Below are positions 9,095 to 17,800 of a stretch of 42,891 nucleotides of DNA, in pieces. A model generated the notes under the pieces. That model searched no databases. It was not told the DNA's origin and saw nothing but the letters and a program-made list of their open reading frames with translations. The translations under genes were made by a program, and so were the position numbers. The stretch is from Roseovarius sp. UBA6217 (GTDB lineage Bacteria > Pseudomonadota > Alphaproteobacteria > Rhodobacterales > Rhodobacteraceae): contig DISF01000037.1 in the NCBI GenBank assembly GCA_002421985.1, positions 36,029-78,919 on the forward strand, in the 5' to 3' direction. Position 1 is the stretch's first letter. Every line of letters begins with the position of its first letter.

Positions 9095-10858
9095 ATGTCA
9101 CGCCCCCCCGCTACCGGCTATCAGGTTCTCGCACGGAAATACCGCCCCGAGACCTTTGCCGATCTCGTGGGGCAGGACGCCATGGTGCGCACGCTGAAAA
9201 ACGCGTTTCAGGCCGACCGCATCGCGCAGGCCTTCATCATGACCGGCATCCGCGGCACCGGCAAGACGACCACCGCGCGCATCATCGCCAAGGGCATGAA
9301 CTGCATCGGCCCCGATGGCACGGGCGGCCCGACGACCGAGCCTTGCGGACAATGCGAGCATTGCGTGGCGATCATGGAGGGCCGCCATGTCGATGTGATG
9401 GAGATGGACGCCGCCTCGCGCACCGGGGTGGGCGACATCCGCGAAATCATCGAGAGCGTGCATTACCGCGCCGCCTCGGCCCGCTACAAGATCTACATCA
9501 TCGACGAGGTGCACATGCTCAGCACCTCGGCCTTCAACGCGCTTCTGAAAACGTTGGAGGAGCCGCCCGCGCATGTGAAATTCATCTTCGCCACAACCGA
9601 AATCCGCAAGGTGCCTGTCACGGTGCTGTCGCGCTGTCAGCGGTTTGATCTGCGCCGGATCGAGCCGGAGGTGATGATCGCCCTCTTGCAGCGCATCGCC
9701 GCGGCCGAGGGCGCGGCGATCACCGACGAGGCGCTCGCGCTCATCACCCGCGCGGCCGAAGGCTCGGCGCGCGATGCCACCTCGCTTCTGGATCAGGCGA
9801 TTTCCCATGGTGCCGGAGAGACGACCGCCGAGCAGGTCCGCGCCATGCTGGGGCTGGCGGATCGTGGCCGCGTGCTCGATCTCTTCGACATGATCCTGCG
9901 CGGCGACGCGGGCCGCGCGCTGTCAGAGCTTGGCGCGCAATATGCCGAAGGGGCCGATCCGCTCGCCGTGCTGCGCGATCTGGCCGAGATCACCCATTGG
10001 GTGAGCGTGGTCAAGATCACCCCCGACGCCGCCAACGATCCCACAATCGGCCCCGACGAGCGCGCGCGCGGCCTTGCCATGGCGGGGGCGCTGCCGATGC
10101 GCGTGCTCACCCGCATGTGGCAGATGCTCCTCAAGGCGCTCGACGAGGTGGCCGAGGCCCCCAACGCCATGATGGCCGCCGAAATGGCGGTGATCCGCCT
10201 GACCCATGTGGCCGACCTGCCCACGCCCGAAGATCTGGTGCGCCGCCTGTCGGATGGCCCGCCGCCCGCACCGGGGGGCGGCAACGGCCCGCGCCCGCAA
10301 ACGCAGAGCGGCGCGGGCCAGGGCACGGTACCCCCGCCCCGCGCGCCCCAGGCCGCACCAAGGGGGCCGGGCATCAGCGGCGGCGGGCAGATGACGGCGC
10401 GCGCCCCCGAAACGCAGGACGCGCTCGCGCCCTATCCCGATTTCGAGCATGTCCTCGATCTCATTCGCGCCAAGCGCGACGCAAGGCTGCTGATCGAGGT
10501 AGAGAGCTGCCTGCGCCTTGCCGCCTACCGTCCGGGCCGGATCGAGTTCACGCCCACCCCCGACGCCCCCGCCGATCTGGCTGCGCGATTGGGCGGCGCG
10601 CTGCAACGCTGGACGGGCGCGCGCTGGACGGTGAGCCTTGTCAACTCCGCCACCGCCGCCACCGTCCGCGAAGCACGCAGCGCCGCAGAGGATGCGCGCA
10701 CCGCCGAGGCGCGCGAGCACCCGCTGGTGCGCGCCGTGTTCGCCACCTTCCCCAAGGCGCGCATCACCGGCATCCGCACGGCAGAGGACATCACCTCTGA
10801 TGCAAGCCACGATGCGCTGCCCGAGGTCGAGGACGAATGGGATCCGTTCGAGGAATGA
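9095..10858 (+). CDS. dnaX: DNA polymerase III subunits gamma/tau
   Basis: Clamp-loader ATPase that ties the replicase together. The 587-aa protein starts MSRPPATGYQVLARKYRP, the usual N-terminus of the family; an upstream in-frame extension to 8966 does not look like coding sequence. It has Walker A GIRGTGKTTTARI, the four-Cys zinc motif beginning CGQCEHC, Walker B IYIIDEVHMLS, and the SRC motif LSRCQRFDL. A Pro- and Gly-rich linker around residues 385-435 leads to a C-terminal domain of about 150 residues as in alphaproteobacterial tau. I saw no obvious poly-A slippery site for making gamma. Its TGA overlaps the start of the next gene. Confidence 0.96.
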   Translation: MSRPPATGYQVLARKYRPETFADLVGQDAMVRTLKNAFQADRIAQAFIMTGIRGTGKTTTARIIAKGMNCIGPDGTGGPTTEPCGQCEHCVAIMEGRHVDVMEMDAASRTGVGDIREIIESVHYRAASARYKIYIIDEVHMLSTSAFNALLKTLEEPPAHVKFIFATTEIRKVPVTVLSRCQRFDLRRIEPEVMIALLQRIAAAEGAAITDEALALITRAAEGSARDATSLLDQAISHGAGETTAEQVRAMLGLADRGRVLDLFDMILRGDAGRALSELGAQYAEGADPLAVLRDLAEITHWVSVVKITPDAANDPTIGPDERARGLAMAGALPMRVLTRMWQMLLKALDEVAEAPNAMMAAEMAVIRLTHVADLPTPEDLVRRLSDGPPPAPGGGNGPRPQTQSGAGQGTVPPPRAPQAAPRGPGISGGGQMTARAPETQDALAPYPDFEHVLDLIRAKRDARLLIEVESCLRLAAYRPGRIEFTPTPDAPADLAARLGGALQRWTGARWTVSLVNSATAATVREARSAAEDARTAEAREHPLVRAVFATFPKARITGIRTAEDITSDASHDALPEVEDEWDPFEE

Positions 10859-11271
10859 TCGCCCATCACCTCTGGCCCGCCATGCTCGGCCTGCTGCTGC
10901 CCGTCCCCGCCCTTGCCGGGGGGGCCTGCGCCAGCCTGCGCCCAGGCTGGAACGCGGGCGCGCAGGCCAGCGGCTGGACCGAAATGGTGCATTATTTCTC
11001 CTCCCTCCCGGCGCTGGCCCTGATCCTCGCCACAGCCTTGGTGATCCGCTTTCGCAGCCAATGGGGCGGGCTGATCGTGACGGTGCTGTGGTCGCTTCTG
11101 GTGTTCCTCGTCGTGCGCGACCGCTTTGGCGACGACCCTGCCGGCCTGCGGCAATCGGCATCCGCCGAGGGCTGCCTGGGCTCGCCCACCTTGTTCATCG
11201 CCGCCGTCGCTGCAATATGTATCGCAACGATCCTCTATACCGCCCCCAACGGGCGACAGACCTCAAGATAG
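10855..11271 (+). CDS. Small integral membrane protein, unrecognised
   Basis: A 138-aa hydrophobic protein that I do not recognise. The N-terminus MIAHHLWPAMLGLLLPVPALAGGA looks like a signal peptide or first membrane segment. Two more hydrophobic stretches follow: one around FSSLPALALILATALVI running into WGGLIVTVLWSLLVFLVV, and one near the C-terminus (FIAAVAAICIATILY). Two Cys residues in the outer parts may pair. The ATG overlaps the dnaX stop in an ATGA arrangement, suggesting translational coupling; a start at 10837 inside dnaX is possible. It sits between dnaX and ybaB, which are usually close neighbours. Confidence 0.65.
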   Translation: MIAHHLWPAMLGLLLPVPALAGGACASLRPGWNAGAQASGWTEMVHYFSSLPALALILATALVIRFRSQWGGLIVTVLWSLLVFLVVRDRFGDDPAGLRQSASAEGCLGSPTLFIAAVAAICIATILYTAPNGRQTSR

Positions 11272-11280
11272 GAGACAGAG

Positions 11281-11625
11281 ATGTTCAAGGGTTTGGGCCA
11301 GATGGGCGACATGGCCAAGATGATGAAGGCCGCGCAGGAAATGCAAAAGAAGATGGCCGCGCTCCAGGAAGAGATGCACACGATCATGGTCGAGGGCGAA
11401 AGCGGCGCGGGGCTGGTCAAGGCCACCTGCACCGCCAAGGGAGAGCTGAAATCGCTCGACATCGACCCCTCGATCTTCAACGCCGACGACAAGGAAGTGG
11501 TCGAAGACCTGATCCTCGCCGCGATCAAGGACGCGCAGTCCAAGGCCGGGGCGCGCGCACAAGAGGAAATGGGCAAGATCACCGAAAGCATGGGCCTGCC
11601 CAGGGACATGAAGCTGCCGTTCTGA
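11281..11625 (+). CDS. ybaB: YbaB/EbfC family nucleoid-associated protein
   Basis: A 114-aa DNA-binding nucleoid-associated protein. The N-terminus MFKGLGQMGDMAKMMKAAQEMQKKMAALQEEM is the Met- and Lys-rich helix typical of the family, followed by VEGESGAGLVKATCTAKGELKSLDID and a C-terminal helix ending GLPRDMKLPF. The ATG is preceded by a good AGGAGA site. Its place between dnaX and recR is the classic arrangement and implies a shared transcript. Confidence 0.96.
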   Translation: MFKGLGQMGDMAKMMKAAQEMQKKMAALQEEMHTIMVEGESGAGLVKATCTAKGELKSLDIDPSIFNADDKEVVEDLILAAIKDAQSKAGARAQEEMGKITESMGLPRDMKLPF

Positions 11626-11631
11626 CCCGCG

Positions 11632-11653
11632 CTTCATCTTGCCCGAAATACTC
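11632..11653 (+). repeat. Intergenic repeat copy 2 (CTTCATCTTGCC family)
   Basis: CTTCATCTTGCC followed by CGAAATACTC, six bases after the ybaB stop and before the chosen recR start. It supports starting recR downstream at 11690, since other copies lie outside genes. Confidence 0.6.
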
Positions 11654-11689
11654 CCGCCGACGGCGCAACCCGGCAGAACGGATCAGCGA

Positions 11690-12283
11690 TTGAGCAGCAC
11701 CCGCGATATTGACGCCCTCATCAACATGATGGCGCGGCTTCCGGGCCTCGGGCCGCGCTCGGCACGGCGCGCGGTGCTGCACATGATCCGCAAGCGCGCG
11801 CTGCTTCTTTCGCCGCTCGCCGAGCTGATGCAGACCGTCGCCGCCACCGCCCGCGAATGCCGCATCTGCGGCAATATCGGCACAACCGATATCTGCGACA
11901 TATGCGCCGCCCCCAAGCGTGCCAATGGCCAGATCTGCGTGGTCGAGGACGTGGCCGATCTCTGGGCGATGGAACGGGGCGGGGCGTTTCGCGGGCGCTA
12001 TCATGTGCTGGGCGGCACGCTCTCGGCGCTCGATCAGATTGGCCCCGAAACCCTGCGAATCCCGCAGCTTGTGACCCGCGTGGCCGAGGAAGAGACGGTC
12101 GAGGTGATCCTCGCTCTGGGCACCACGCTCGACGGCCAGACCACCGCCCATTACATCGCCGATCAACTTCTGGGCAAGGTTATCCTCACTTCTCTGGCAC
12201 AAGGTGTTCCCATCGGCGGCGAGTTGGATTATCTCGACGACGGAACCATCAGCGCGGCACTGGCCGCACGAAAACCGCTCTGA
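11690..12283 (+). CDS. recR: Recombination protein RecR
   Basis: RecR works with RecF and RecO to load RecA at gaps. The 197-aa product has a helix-hairpin-helix LPGLGPRSARRAVLHMI, a zinc finger CRICGNIGTTDICDIC near residue 55 and a Toprim domain starting CVVEDVADLWAME, then a C-terminal Walker-like part. I chose the TTG start at 11690 because it gives the usual RecR length of about 198 residues; the open frame continues upstream to a TTG at 11639 but that stretch contains the intergenic repeat. Third or fourth gene of the dnaX operon. Confidence 0.93.
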   Translation: MSSTRDIDALINMMARLPGLGPRSARRAVLHMIRKRALLLSPLAELMQTVAATARECRICGNIGTTDICDICAAPKRANGQICVVEDVADLWAMERGGAFRGRYHVLGGTLSALDQIGPETLRIPQLVTRVAEEETVEVILALGTTLDGQTTAHYIADQLLGKVILTSLAQGVPIGGELDYLDDGTISAALAARKPL

Positions 12284-12333
12284 AACCAACCCGTCGGCAC
12301 CCCCTCTAGCCGCCCGCCACCCGATAGGCCGCC

Positions 12334-12663
12334 ATGACCCCGCTGGCACTCGCCATAAGCTATCTTTTGCCGCTCAACCTCGTCACCTTCGGGTTGTTCT
12401 GGTGGGACAAGCAATGCGCCATCCACCGGCGCTGGCGCGTGCCCGAGAGCACGCTCTTGACGCTGTGCCTCGTGGGCGGTGCATTCGGGGCCAAGACCGG
12501 ACAGGGCGTGTTCCGTCACAAGACCCGCAAAGAGCCGTTCCGCACCTCGCTCAACGCGATCATGGTGCTGCACCTGGGTTTTCTGTCTGCGCTGGTTCTG
12601 CCCGATTTCCGTGCCTCCATCATGGCGCTGCTCAGCGATGCTTCGGCGGCGCTTTTCCGCTGA
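12334..12663 (+). CDS. DUF1294 family membrane protein
   Basis: A 109-aa small membrane protein of the DUF1294 family. The recognisable core is FWWDKQCAIHRRWRVPESTLLTLCLVGGAFGAKTGQGVFRHKTRKEPFR, with hydrophobic segments before it (ALAISYLLPLNLVTFGLF) and after it (LNAIMVLHLGFLSALVLP). Function of the family is unknown. It follows recR by 50 bases and is convergent with the next gene. Confidence 0.85.
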   Translation: MTPLALAISYLLPLNLVTFGLFWWDKQCAIHRRWRVPESTLLTLCLVGGAFGAKTGQGVFRHKTRKEPFRTSLNAIMVLHLGFLSALVLPDFRASIMALLSDASAALFR

Positions 12664-12683
12664 CCGGGGAAAGGGCCGCGCGC

Positions 12684-13031
12684 TCAGCGCGCCTCTTGCT
12701 CGAGATGCAGCTTCATCTCGATCAGCACCTGCTGCAATTGGGTCGTCTCGCGCAACAGCCGCCTGGCCTCGTTGACCGAGATCGTTCCATCCTCGATGCT
12801 GGTCTGATACTCGGCCATCAGCATTGCGAATCGTTGCGACAGCGCGATCACATCGCTGTTGACCGATGCCTTTTCGCCGGTATTGCGCAGGCTCTCGGTC
12901 AGGGTCAGGTGTATGCCCTTGAGTTCGGCCAGCGCCGAGGTGACATGCGGATAGCTCGCCGCCTGTTCCAGCGCGGCCACGGTATCCACCGGCGTGAACA
13001 CGCCCCACCCGGTGATCGCGGGCTGTATCAT
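12684..13031 (-). CDS. Hypothetical protein, mostly helical
   Basis: A 115-aa soluble protein that I do not recognise. It is rich in helix-forming residues, has no Cys and no signal peptide, and ends with a helix (VNEARRLLRETTQLQQVLIEMKLHLEQEAR) that could be a short coiled coil. It is convergent with the DUF1294 gene. Codon use matches the neighbours, so it is probably a resident gene. Confidence 0.7.
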   Translation of the reverse strand: MIQPAITGWGVFTPVDTVAALEQAASYPHVTSALAELKGIHLTLTESLRNTGEKASVNSDVIALSQRFAMLMAEYQTSIEDGTISVNEARRLLRETTQLQQVLIEMKLHLEQEAR

Positions 13032-13116
13032 GGTCCTGTCCTCCGGTTTCCCGCCAGATCACCGCAGCCGTGCGACAAGGTCAAGCGCAACGTCATGTGC
13101 TGACCCCTTGCCCGGT

Positions 13117-13138
13117 TTCTTCCTGGCAAAAATACCCC
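13117..13138 (+). repeat. Intergenic repeat copy 3 (variant)
   Basis: TTCTTCCTGGCAAAAATACC is a variant of the CTTCATCTTGCC...AATACTC motif, lying between a hypothetical gene and the 3' end of the hydroxyacid dehydrogenase. It is almost the same as copy 5 at 33264-33284 read on the minus strand. Confidence 0.55.
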
Positions 13139-13155
13139 GATCCCGCCCGCGCCGG

Positions 13156-14112
13156 TCAGCCCACCGGGTTTGGCAGCGGCTCGCCCGCGAAGAACGCGCG
13201 CAGGTTCTCCACCGCCATCAGCCCCATCGCCTCGCGCACCTCGCGCGCCGCCGTGCCCAGATGCGGCAGCAGCGTGACGTTTTCCATCTTGCGCAGCGCC
13301 GCGGGCACCTCCGGCTCGCGCGCGTAGACATCAAGCCCCGCCCCCGCGATCCGTCCCTCGCGCAGCGCGTCGACAAGCGCCGCCTCGTCCACCACGTCGC
13401 CGCGCGCGATGTTTATCAGATGCGCGCCGGGCCGCATCGCCGCCAGCACCTGCGGTCCGATCAGGCCCCGCGTCGCGTCCCCGCCCGGCACCGCCAGCAC
13501 AAGGAAATCCACCTGCCCCGCCAGCGCGGCAAGGCTCTCCACCTGACGCGCCGGAAAATCCACCGCCTTTGCCGAGCGGTTGTGATAGAGCACCGCCATG
13601 CCGAACCCGTAGTGACAGCGCCGCGCGATCGCCTGCCCGATACGCCCCATGCCGACGATGCCCACGGTCTTGCCCGAAACATGCAGCCCCAGCATCTGCG
13701 TCGGGTTCCACCCCGTCCAGCGCCCTGCGCGCAGCATCCGCTCGCCCTCGCCCGCGCGCCGCGCGCTCATCAGCATCAGCATCAGCGCGATATCGGCGGT
13801 GGCATCCGTCACGGTGCCGGGCGTGTTGGTCACGGCGATGCCCGCGCCACGGGCGGCGGCCACGTCGATATGGTTATAGCCCACCCCGAAATTGGCAAGG
13901 ATACGGCAGCGGCAGCCCGCGGCGTCCGCAAACACCTCGGCGGCGAACATGTCGCCCAGGGTCGGCAGGATACCATCGTAAAGCGCCAGCGCGCCCTTCA
14001 TCTGCCCCGAATTCAGGGGCGTGTTGTCCTCGCGCATCTCGACCTCGAAATGCGCCTCGGCCTCGGCGATCACGCGCGCGGGCATGGGCCGCGTGATGAG
14101 GATCCGCCTCAA
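13156..14112 (-). CDS. D-2-hydroxyacid dehydrogenase (glyoxylate/hydroxypyruvate reductase-like)
   Basis: A 318-aa NAD(P)-dependent dehydrogenase that interconverts 2-keto acids and D-2-hydroxyacids, probably glyoxylate or hydroxypyruvate. The nucleotide-binding motif is GIVGMGRIGQAIARR near residue 153. The catalytic Arg lies in NIARGDVVDE, the Glu in YAREPEVP and the His in LLPHLGTA. FGVGYNHID in the N-terminal half is typical for the glyoxylate reductase subgroup. Its start overlaps the stop of the csaA-like gene by 4 bases, so it is the last gene of a proC-csaA operon. The exact substrate is inferred. Confidence 0.9.
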   Translation of the reverse strand: MRRILITRPMPARVIAEAEAHFEVEMREDNTPLNSGQMKGALALYDGILPTLGDMFAAEVFADAAGCRCRILANFGVGYNHIDVAAARGAGIAVTNTPGTVTDATADIALMLMLMSARRAGEGERMLRAGRWTGWNPTQMLGLHVSGKTVGIVGMGRIGQAIARRCHYGFGMAVLYHNRSAKAVDFPARQVESLAALAGQVDFLVLAVPGGDATRGLIGPQVLAAMRPGAHLINIARGDVVDEAALVDALREGRIAGAGLDVYAREPEVPAALRKMENVTLLPHLGTAAREVREAMGLMAVENLRAFFAGEPLPNPVG

Positions 14113-14447
14113 TGCAGCCGTCCGCCCAAGGGCACGTCAAGATCGGGGCCAATCAGGACGATCCCGCCCTGCGCATCGCTTACCCCAAGCACCAGCACCT
14201 CCGAGACGAATTTGCCGATCTGGCGCGCCGGGAAATTCACCACCGCCAGCACCTGCCGCCCGATCAGGGCCTCGGGCGTGTAATGCGCGGTGATCTGCGC
14301 GCTCGATTTTTTCTCGCCGATCTCGGGGCCAAAATCGAGCCACAGCTTGATCGCGGGCTTGCGCGCCTCCGGGTAGGGCTCGGCGCGGATCACGCGGCCC
14401 ACGCGGATATCGACCTTGAGAAAATCGTCAAACGTGATCTCAGCCAT
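14109..14447 (-). CDS. csaA: tRNA-binding protein, CsaA-like
   Basis: A 112-aa protein with one tRNA-binding (EMAP II/OB-fold) domain, beginning FDDFLKVDIRVGRVIRAEPYPEARKPAIKLWLDFG and ending with VVNFPARQIGKFVSEVLVLGV, which is characteristic of CsaA. CsaA of Bacillus has been described as an export chaperone; the domain itself binds tRNA. It overlaps proC by 8 bases and the dehydrogenase by 4, showing a tightly packed operon. Confidence 0.9.
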   Translation of the reverse strand: MAEITFDDFLKVDIRVGRVIRAEPYPEARKPAIKLWLDFGPEIGEKKSSAQITAHYTPEALIGRQVLAVVNFPARQIGKFVSEVLVLGVSDAQGGIVLIGPDLDVPLGGRLH

Positions 14448-15255
14448 TGCGCAACTCGCGCGAGCGCTCAGTGGCGGCAGCCACCGTGCGCGCCATCAGC
14501 GGCGGCAGGCCCGTGCCCTCATCCATCAGCACCATGAGCCCCGCCTGCGTGGTGCCACCCGGGCTTGTCACGTTCTCGCGCAGCGTGGCGGGCGTCTCGC
14601 CTGCGGCCTCGGCCAGCGCGCCAGCCCCCGCCACCGTCGCCTGCGCCAATTGCATCGCCAGCGCCGGGGCCAGCCCCTGCGCCTCGCCCGCGCGCGCCAT
14701 GCATTCGATCATGTGGAACACATAGGCCGGGCCAGAGCCCGAGAGGCCGGTGACCGCGTCCATCTGATCCTCGCTGTCCAGCCGGACCACCTTCCCCACG
14801 GCGCGCAACAGCGCCTCCGCCTGATCGAGATGCGCGGGCGTGGCGTGGCCATTGCCGATGATCGCGGTGATCCCGCGCCCGATCGCGGCGGGTGTGTTGG
14901 GCATGGCCCGCACAATGGGCGTGCGCGCGCCCAGCATTTCCTCATAGGTGGCGATGGCGGTTCCGGCGGCAACCGAAACGAAGAGCGTCGCGCCATTGCC
15001 ATAGCCTTTGAGCGTGGGCAGTGCCGCCCCCATCATCTGCGGCTTGACAGCCACGATCACGATCCCCGGCGCGGCGGGCAGGTCGGCGTTGACATGCACG
15101 CCCGCGCCCTCGAGCCACGCCGCCGGATGCGGATCGACCACATGCACCGCGCCCGCCTCCAACCCGGCATCGAGCCAGCCCCGCAGCATCGCGCCACCCA
15201 TCTTGCCGCAGCCCAGAAGCACAAGGCCGCGCCCGGCGGTATCCTGCATGGTCAT
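14440..15255 (-). CDS. proC: Pyrroline-5-carboxylate reductase
   Basis: Final step of proline synthesis: reduction of pyrroline-5-carboxylate with NAD(P)H. The 271-aa protein has the Rossmann motif LLGCGKMGGAMLRGW at the N-terminus, AVKPQMM, RAMPNTPAAIGRGITA, and the conserved C-terminal signature from AVTGLSGSGPAYVFHMIE to VTSPGGTTQAGL. The ATG lies 5 bases after GGAGG. It follows the YbjN gene by 36 bases and overlaps csaA. Confidence 0.96.
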   Translation of the reverse strand: MTMQDTAGRGLVLLGCGKMGGAMLRGWLDAGLEAGAVHVVDPHPAAWLEGAGVHVNADLPAAPGIVIVAVKPQMMGAALPTLKGYGNGATLFVSVAAGTAIATYEEMLGARTPIVRAMPNTPAAIGRGITAIIGNGHATPAHLDQAEALLRAVGKVVRLDSEDQMDAVTGLSGSGPAYVFHMIECMARAGEAQGLAPALAMQLAQATVAGAGALAEAAGETPATLRENVTSPGGTTQAGLMVLMDEGTGLPPLMARTVAAATERSRELRNG

Positions 15256-15291
15256 GAACCCCTCCCGCGCCTGTTGTCGCGGGTCAGAGGT

Positions 15292-15792
15292 TTACGCCCG
15301 ACCGTAGGCCTCTGCAATGGCGACCTGCATCGCGGCGCGCGGGGATGTATCGCCCCAGATCGCCAGTTGGAAGGCCGGGTAATAGCGCTCTGCCGCCGTC
15401 ACCGCCGCGCCCAGAATCGTGTCGATCTGCTCGGGTGTTGCCCCCGACGCGCCCGCCATCACGAGGCCATAGCGCCACACCATCAATTTCTGCTCGCCCC
15501 ACCAGGTGAACGCGCCCGACCAGCACTGATCGTTGACGAGGTTGAGCACCTCGTAAAGCACAGGCAGGCGATCCTCGGGCGGCTCCATCTCGAAGGTGCA
15601 GACCATGCGCAGCGTCTCGTCATGCCCCGACCATGCGAGCGTGATCGCATAGGTGCGCCACTGACCCTCGATCGCCATCGCGATCTGATCGTCGCCGATG
15701 CGGTCGAATTCCCAATCGTGGTTCTCGGCGATATGCTCGACAAGGTCGATCGGATGAAGATCCGCGCTCAGATCGTGCTCGGAAAGTGCCAT
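15292..15792 (-). CDS. YbjN domain-containing protein
   Basis: A 166-aa acidic protein of the YbjN family, which has a fold like type III secretion chaperones and has been linked to stress and motility in enterobacteria. Recognisable parts are WEFDRIGDDQIAMAIEGQWRTYAITLAW, LRMVCTFEMEPPEDRLPVLYEVLNLVNDQCWSGAFTWW and a C-terminal helical part. The start is preceded by GAGGCGG. First gene of the proC operon on the minus strand. Its role here is not known. Confidence 0.85.
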   Translation of the reverse strand: MALSEHDLSADLHPIDLVEHIAENHDWEFDRIGDDQIAMAIEGQWRTYAITLAWSGHDETLRMVCTFEMEPPEDRLPVLYEVLNLVNDQCWSGAFTWWGEQKLMVWRYGLVMAGASGATPEQIDTILGAAVTAAERYYPAFQLAIWGDTSPRAAMQVAIAEAYGRA

Positions 15793-16034
15793 GACGCCGC
15801 CTCATATGCTATAGCGCGGGGGTGGCCCTGCACCCCAAACGCTAGGTGCCTGCTCTACGAGCGGAGGTGTATCCGACCGCCCATACAAGATATGGTGCGG
15901 GCTTATTCATGGGCTGTAAAGCAATTTGTTGGGGGTAACTGCAATAAGTTGTGGTGCGTGGGCCAGGTGCCTCAAGATGCACGGTGCCGCCTATGCCCTT
16001 GCCCGGTGCCACGATAGGCCCTAAAGCGCAGGCC
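15793..16034. other. Divergent intergenic region ybjN / ttcA
   Basis: About 240 bases, visibly less GC-rich in the middle. It holds a short perfect hairpin with arms GGGGTG and CACCCC around 15821-15838 near the YbjN start, and a TATAGC hexamer at the minus-strand side that could be a -10. No tRNA or other RNA gene was recognised. Confidence 0.45.
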
Positions 16035-16904
16035 ATGACCGATGCGCCCGACGATATCCACCCGCTGTTTCACGGGGCCCCGAAAAGCGGCGAGTTTCGC
16101 AAGCTGCGCAAGCGCATCGTGCGCAATGTGCGCGAGGCGGTGGAGCAATACGGCATGATCGAGCCGGGCGCGCGATGGCTGGTCTGCCTCTCGGGCGGCA
16201 AGGACAGCTACACGCTTCTCGCGGTGCTGTACGAATTGCAATGGCGCGGCCTCTTGCCGGTCGATCTTCTGGCCTGCAATCTCGATCAGGGGCAACCCGG
16301 TTTCCCGGCCACGGTGCTGCCCGAGTTCCTCGCCCGCATGGGTGTGCCGCACCGGATCGAGTATCAGGACACCTATTCCATCGTCATGGACAAGGTGCCG
16401 CAGGGGCGCACCTATTGCGCGCTGTGTTCCCGGTTGCGCAGGGGAAATCTCTATCGCATCGCCCGCGAGGAGGGGTGCTCGGCGGTGGTGCTCGGCCATC
16501 ATCGCGACGACATTCTGGAAACCTTTTTCATGAACCTCTTTCATGGCAGCAGGCTCGCCACCATGCCGCCCAAGCTGGTGAACGAGGAGGGCGATCTTTT
16601 TGTCTACCGGCCCCTCGCCCATGTCGCCGAGGCCGATTGCGACCGCTTCGCGCGCGCGATGAATTATCCGATCATCCCCTGCGATCTCTGCGGGTCGCAG
16701 GACGGGCTGCAACGACAGCAGGTCAAGCGCCTGCTCGACGGGTGGGAGGCCAACCATCCGGGGCGGCGACAAAAGATGTTCCGCGCGCTGATGAACACGC
16801 GGCCCTCGCATCTGCTCGATCCCGCGCTGTTCGATTTCGCCGGGTTGCGGCGCGACTCGATAAAATCTGCGGTAAAAGAGCCGGGGATGCCAATACTCCG
16901 TTAA
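16035..16904 (+). CDS. ttcA: tRNA 2-thiocytidine(32) synthetase
   Basis: ATP-dependent enzyme that thiolates cytidine 32 of some tRNAs using an iron-sulfur cluster. The 289-aa protein has the PP-loop CLSGGKDSYTLL near residue 50 and two CxxC pairs, YCALCSRLRRG and PCDLCGSQDG, that carry the cluster. VVLGHHRDDILETFFMNLFHG is typical of the TtcA/TilS group. The start at MTDAPDDIHPLF is preferred; the open frame extends 84 bases upstream without support. Followed at 42 bases by the GGDEF-like gene. Confidence 0.95.
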   Translation: MTDAPDDIHPLFHGAPKSGEFRKLRKRIVRNVREAVEQYGMIEPGARWLVCLSGGKDSYTLLAVLYELQWRGLLPVDLLACNLDQGQPGFPATVLPEFLARMGVPHRIEYQDTYSIVMDKVPQGRTYCALCSRLRRGNLYRIAREEGCSAVVLGHHRDDILETFFMNLFHGSRLATMPPKLVNEEGDLFVYRPLAHVAEADCDRFARAMNYPIIPCDLCGSQDGLQRQQVKRLLDGWEANHPGRRQKMFRALMNTRPSHLLDPALFDFAGLRRDSIKSAVKEPGMPILR

Positions 16905-16946
16905 CCGCACGCGCCTAGGCTGCTTTCAGAGATGACGGAGGCGGCC

Positions 16947-17645
16947 ATGCATCAGGCACAACATGCCCTGCGAAGCGTGATCGCGGCCCTGCGCGGGCCG
17001 CAACTGGCGCTGCTCGCGCTGGCACTCGGGCTGGCGCTGCTCTGGTTTGGTCCGGCGGCGCTCGCGCTCGGGCTGCCGTTTACGCTGATGCTGCTGCCGC
17101 GCTGGGCCGGTCCGGGCAACGGGGCGCGCTCGCGCACCACCGCCACCGGCCAGATGACGGAAATGGCCACCGCCCTCGATCAGCGGCTGCGCGCCGCGCG
17201 CCGCGCGAATCACCCTGTGCTCTGCATAACGCTTGTGATCCGGGGCCTCGACGGGGTGGGGGCCACGCTTGGCGATCGGGTGCTGACCACCTGCCTCGAC
17301 CGGCTGTCGCATGGCCTGCGGCGAGAGGATGCGCTCTACGATCTGGGGGCCGGGCACCTTGGCGTGATCCCCGATGGGTCGCGCGGCCTCGATGATACCA
17401 GCGCCCGGCGTCTCGCGGCGCGGCTTCAGGCCCATGCCACGGCGGCGCTCGCAGGTATCCGAGGAGCCGAGGCGCTCAGCATCACGACCGGTCTCTGCCT
17501 TGATGCACAGCCCGGCACCCGCAATGCGCGGGCCATGATCGCCGCGGCCCTTGCCGCCGCCGCCATCGGCAATGATCCGGGCGCCGACAGCGGCCTCGAC
17601 GTCACCGCCATACCGGCGCGCCCTCCACCCGCCGAAAGGGGCTGA
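16947..17645 (+). CDS. Membrane-anchored degenerate GGDEF protein
   Basis: A 232-aa protein with two hydrophobic segments at the N-terminus (about residues 10-50), then a domain shaped like a diguanylate cyclase. The GGDEF loop expected in the context DxxYRLGGDEFxxI appears here as ALYDLGAGHLGVI, so the catalytic acidic residues and the Gly pair are gone. LDGVGATLGDRVLTTCLDRLSHGLR matches the preceding helix of the fold. It should not make cyclic di-GMP and may act as a receptor or scaffold; that is inference. The ATG at 16947 has an excellent CGGAGG site 5 bases away; an ATG at 16932 lacks one. Confidence 0.75.
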   Translation: MHQAQHALRSVIAALRGPQLALLALALGLALLWFGPAALALGLPFTLMLLPRWAGPGNGARSRTTATGQMTEMATALDQRLRAARRANHPVLCITLVIRGLDGVGATLGDRVLTTCLDRLSHGLRREDALYDLGAGHLGVIPDGSRGLDDTSARRLAARLQAHATAALAGIRGAEALSITTGLCLDAQPGTRNARAMIAAALAAAAIGNDPGADSGLDVTAIPARPPPAERG

Positions 17646-17800
17646 GCGCCCCGGCACCGCGGCGGACAACACCCTGCCAACTGCGAACACATCCCCGCCA
17701 AGCGCACACAGTCCCCGCCCAACCCCGGAATCCGCTTGACCTTTGGGGCCTCACTCTGTTGAACCCCCCAAGGCAGAAACATGACGGACAGGTCCCGGCG

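Noticed and set aside
15800..16030. tRNA or small RNA in the gap between ybjN and ttcA
   Set aside because: No T-loop sequence or cloverleaf pairing found; only a short GGGGTG/CACCCC hairpin is present.
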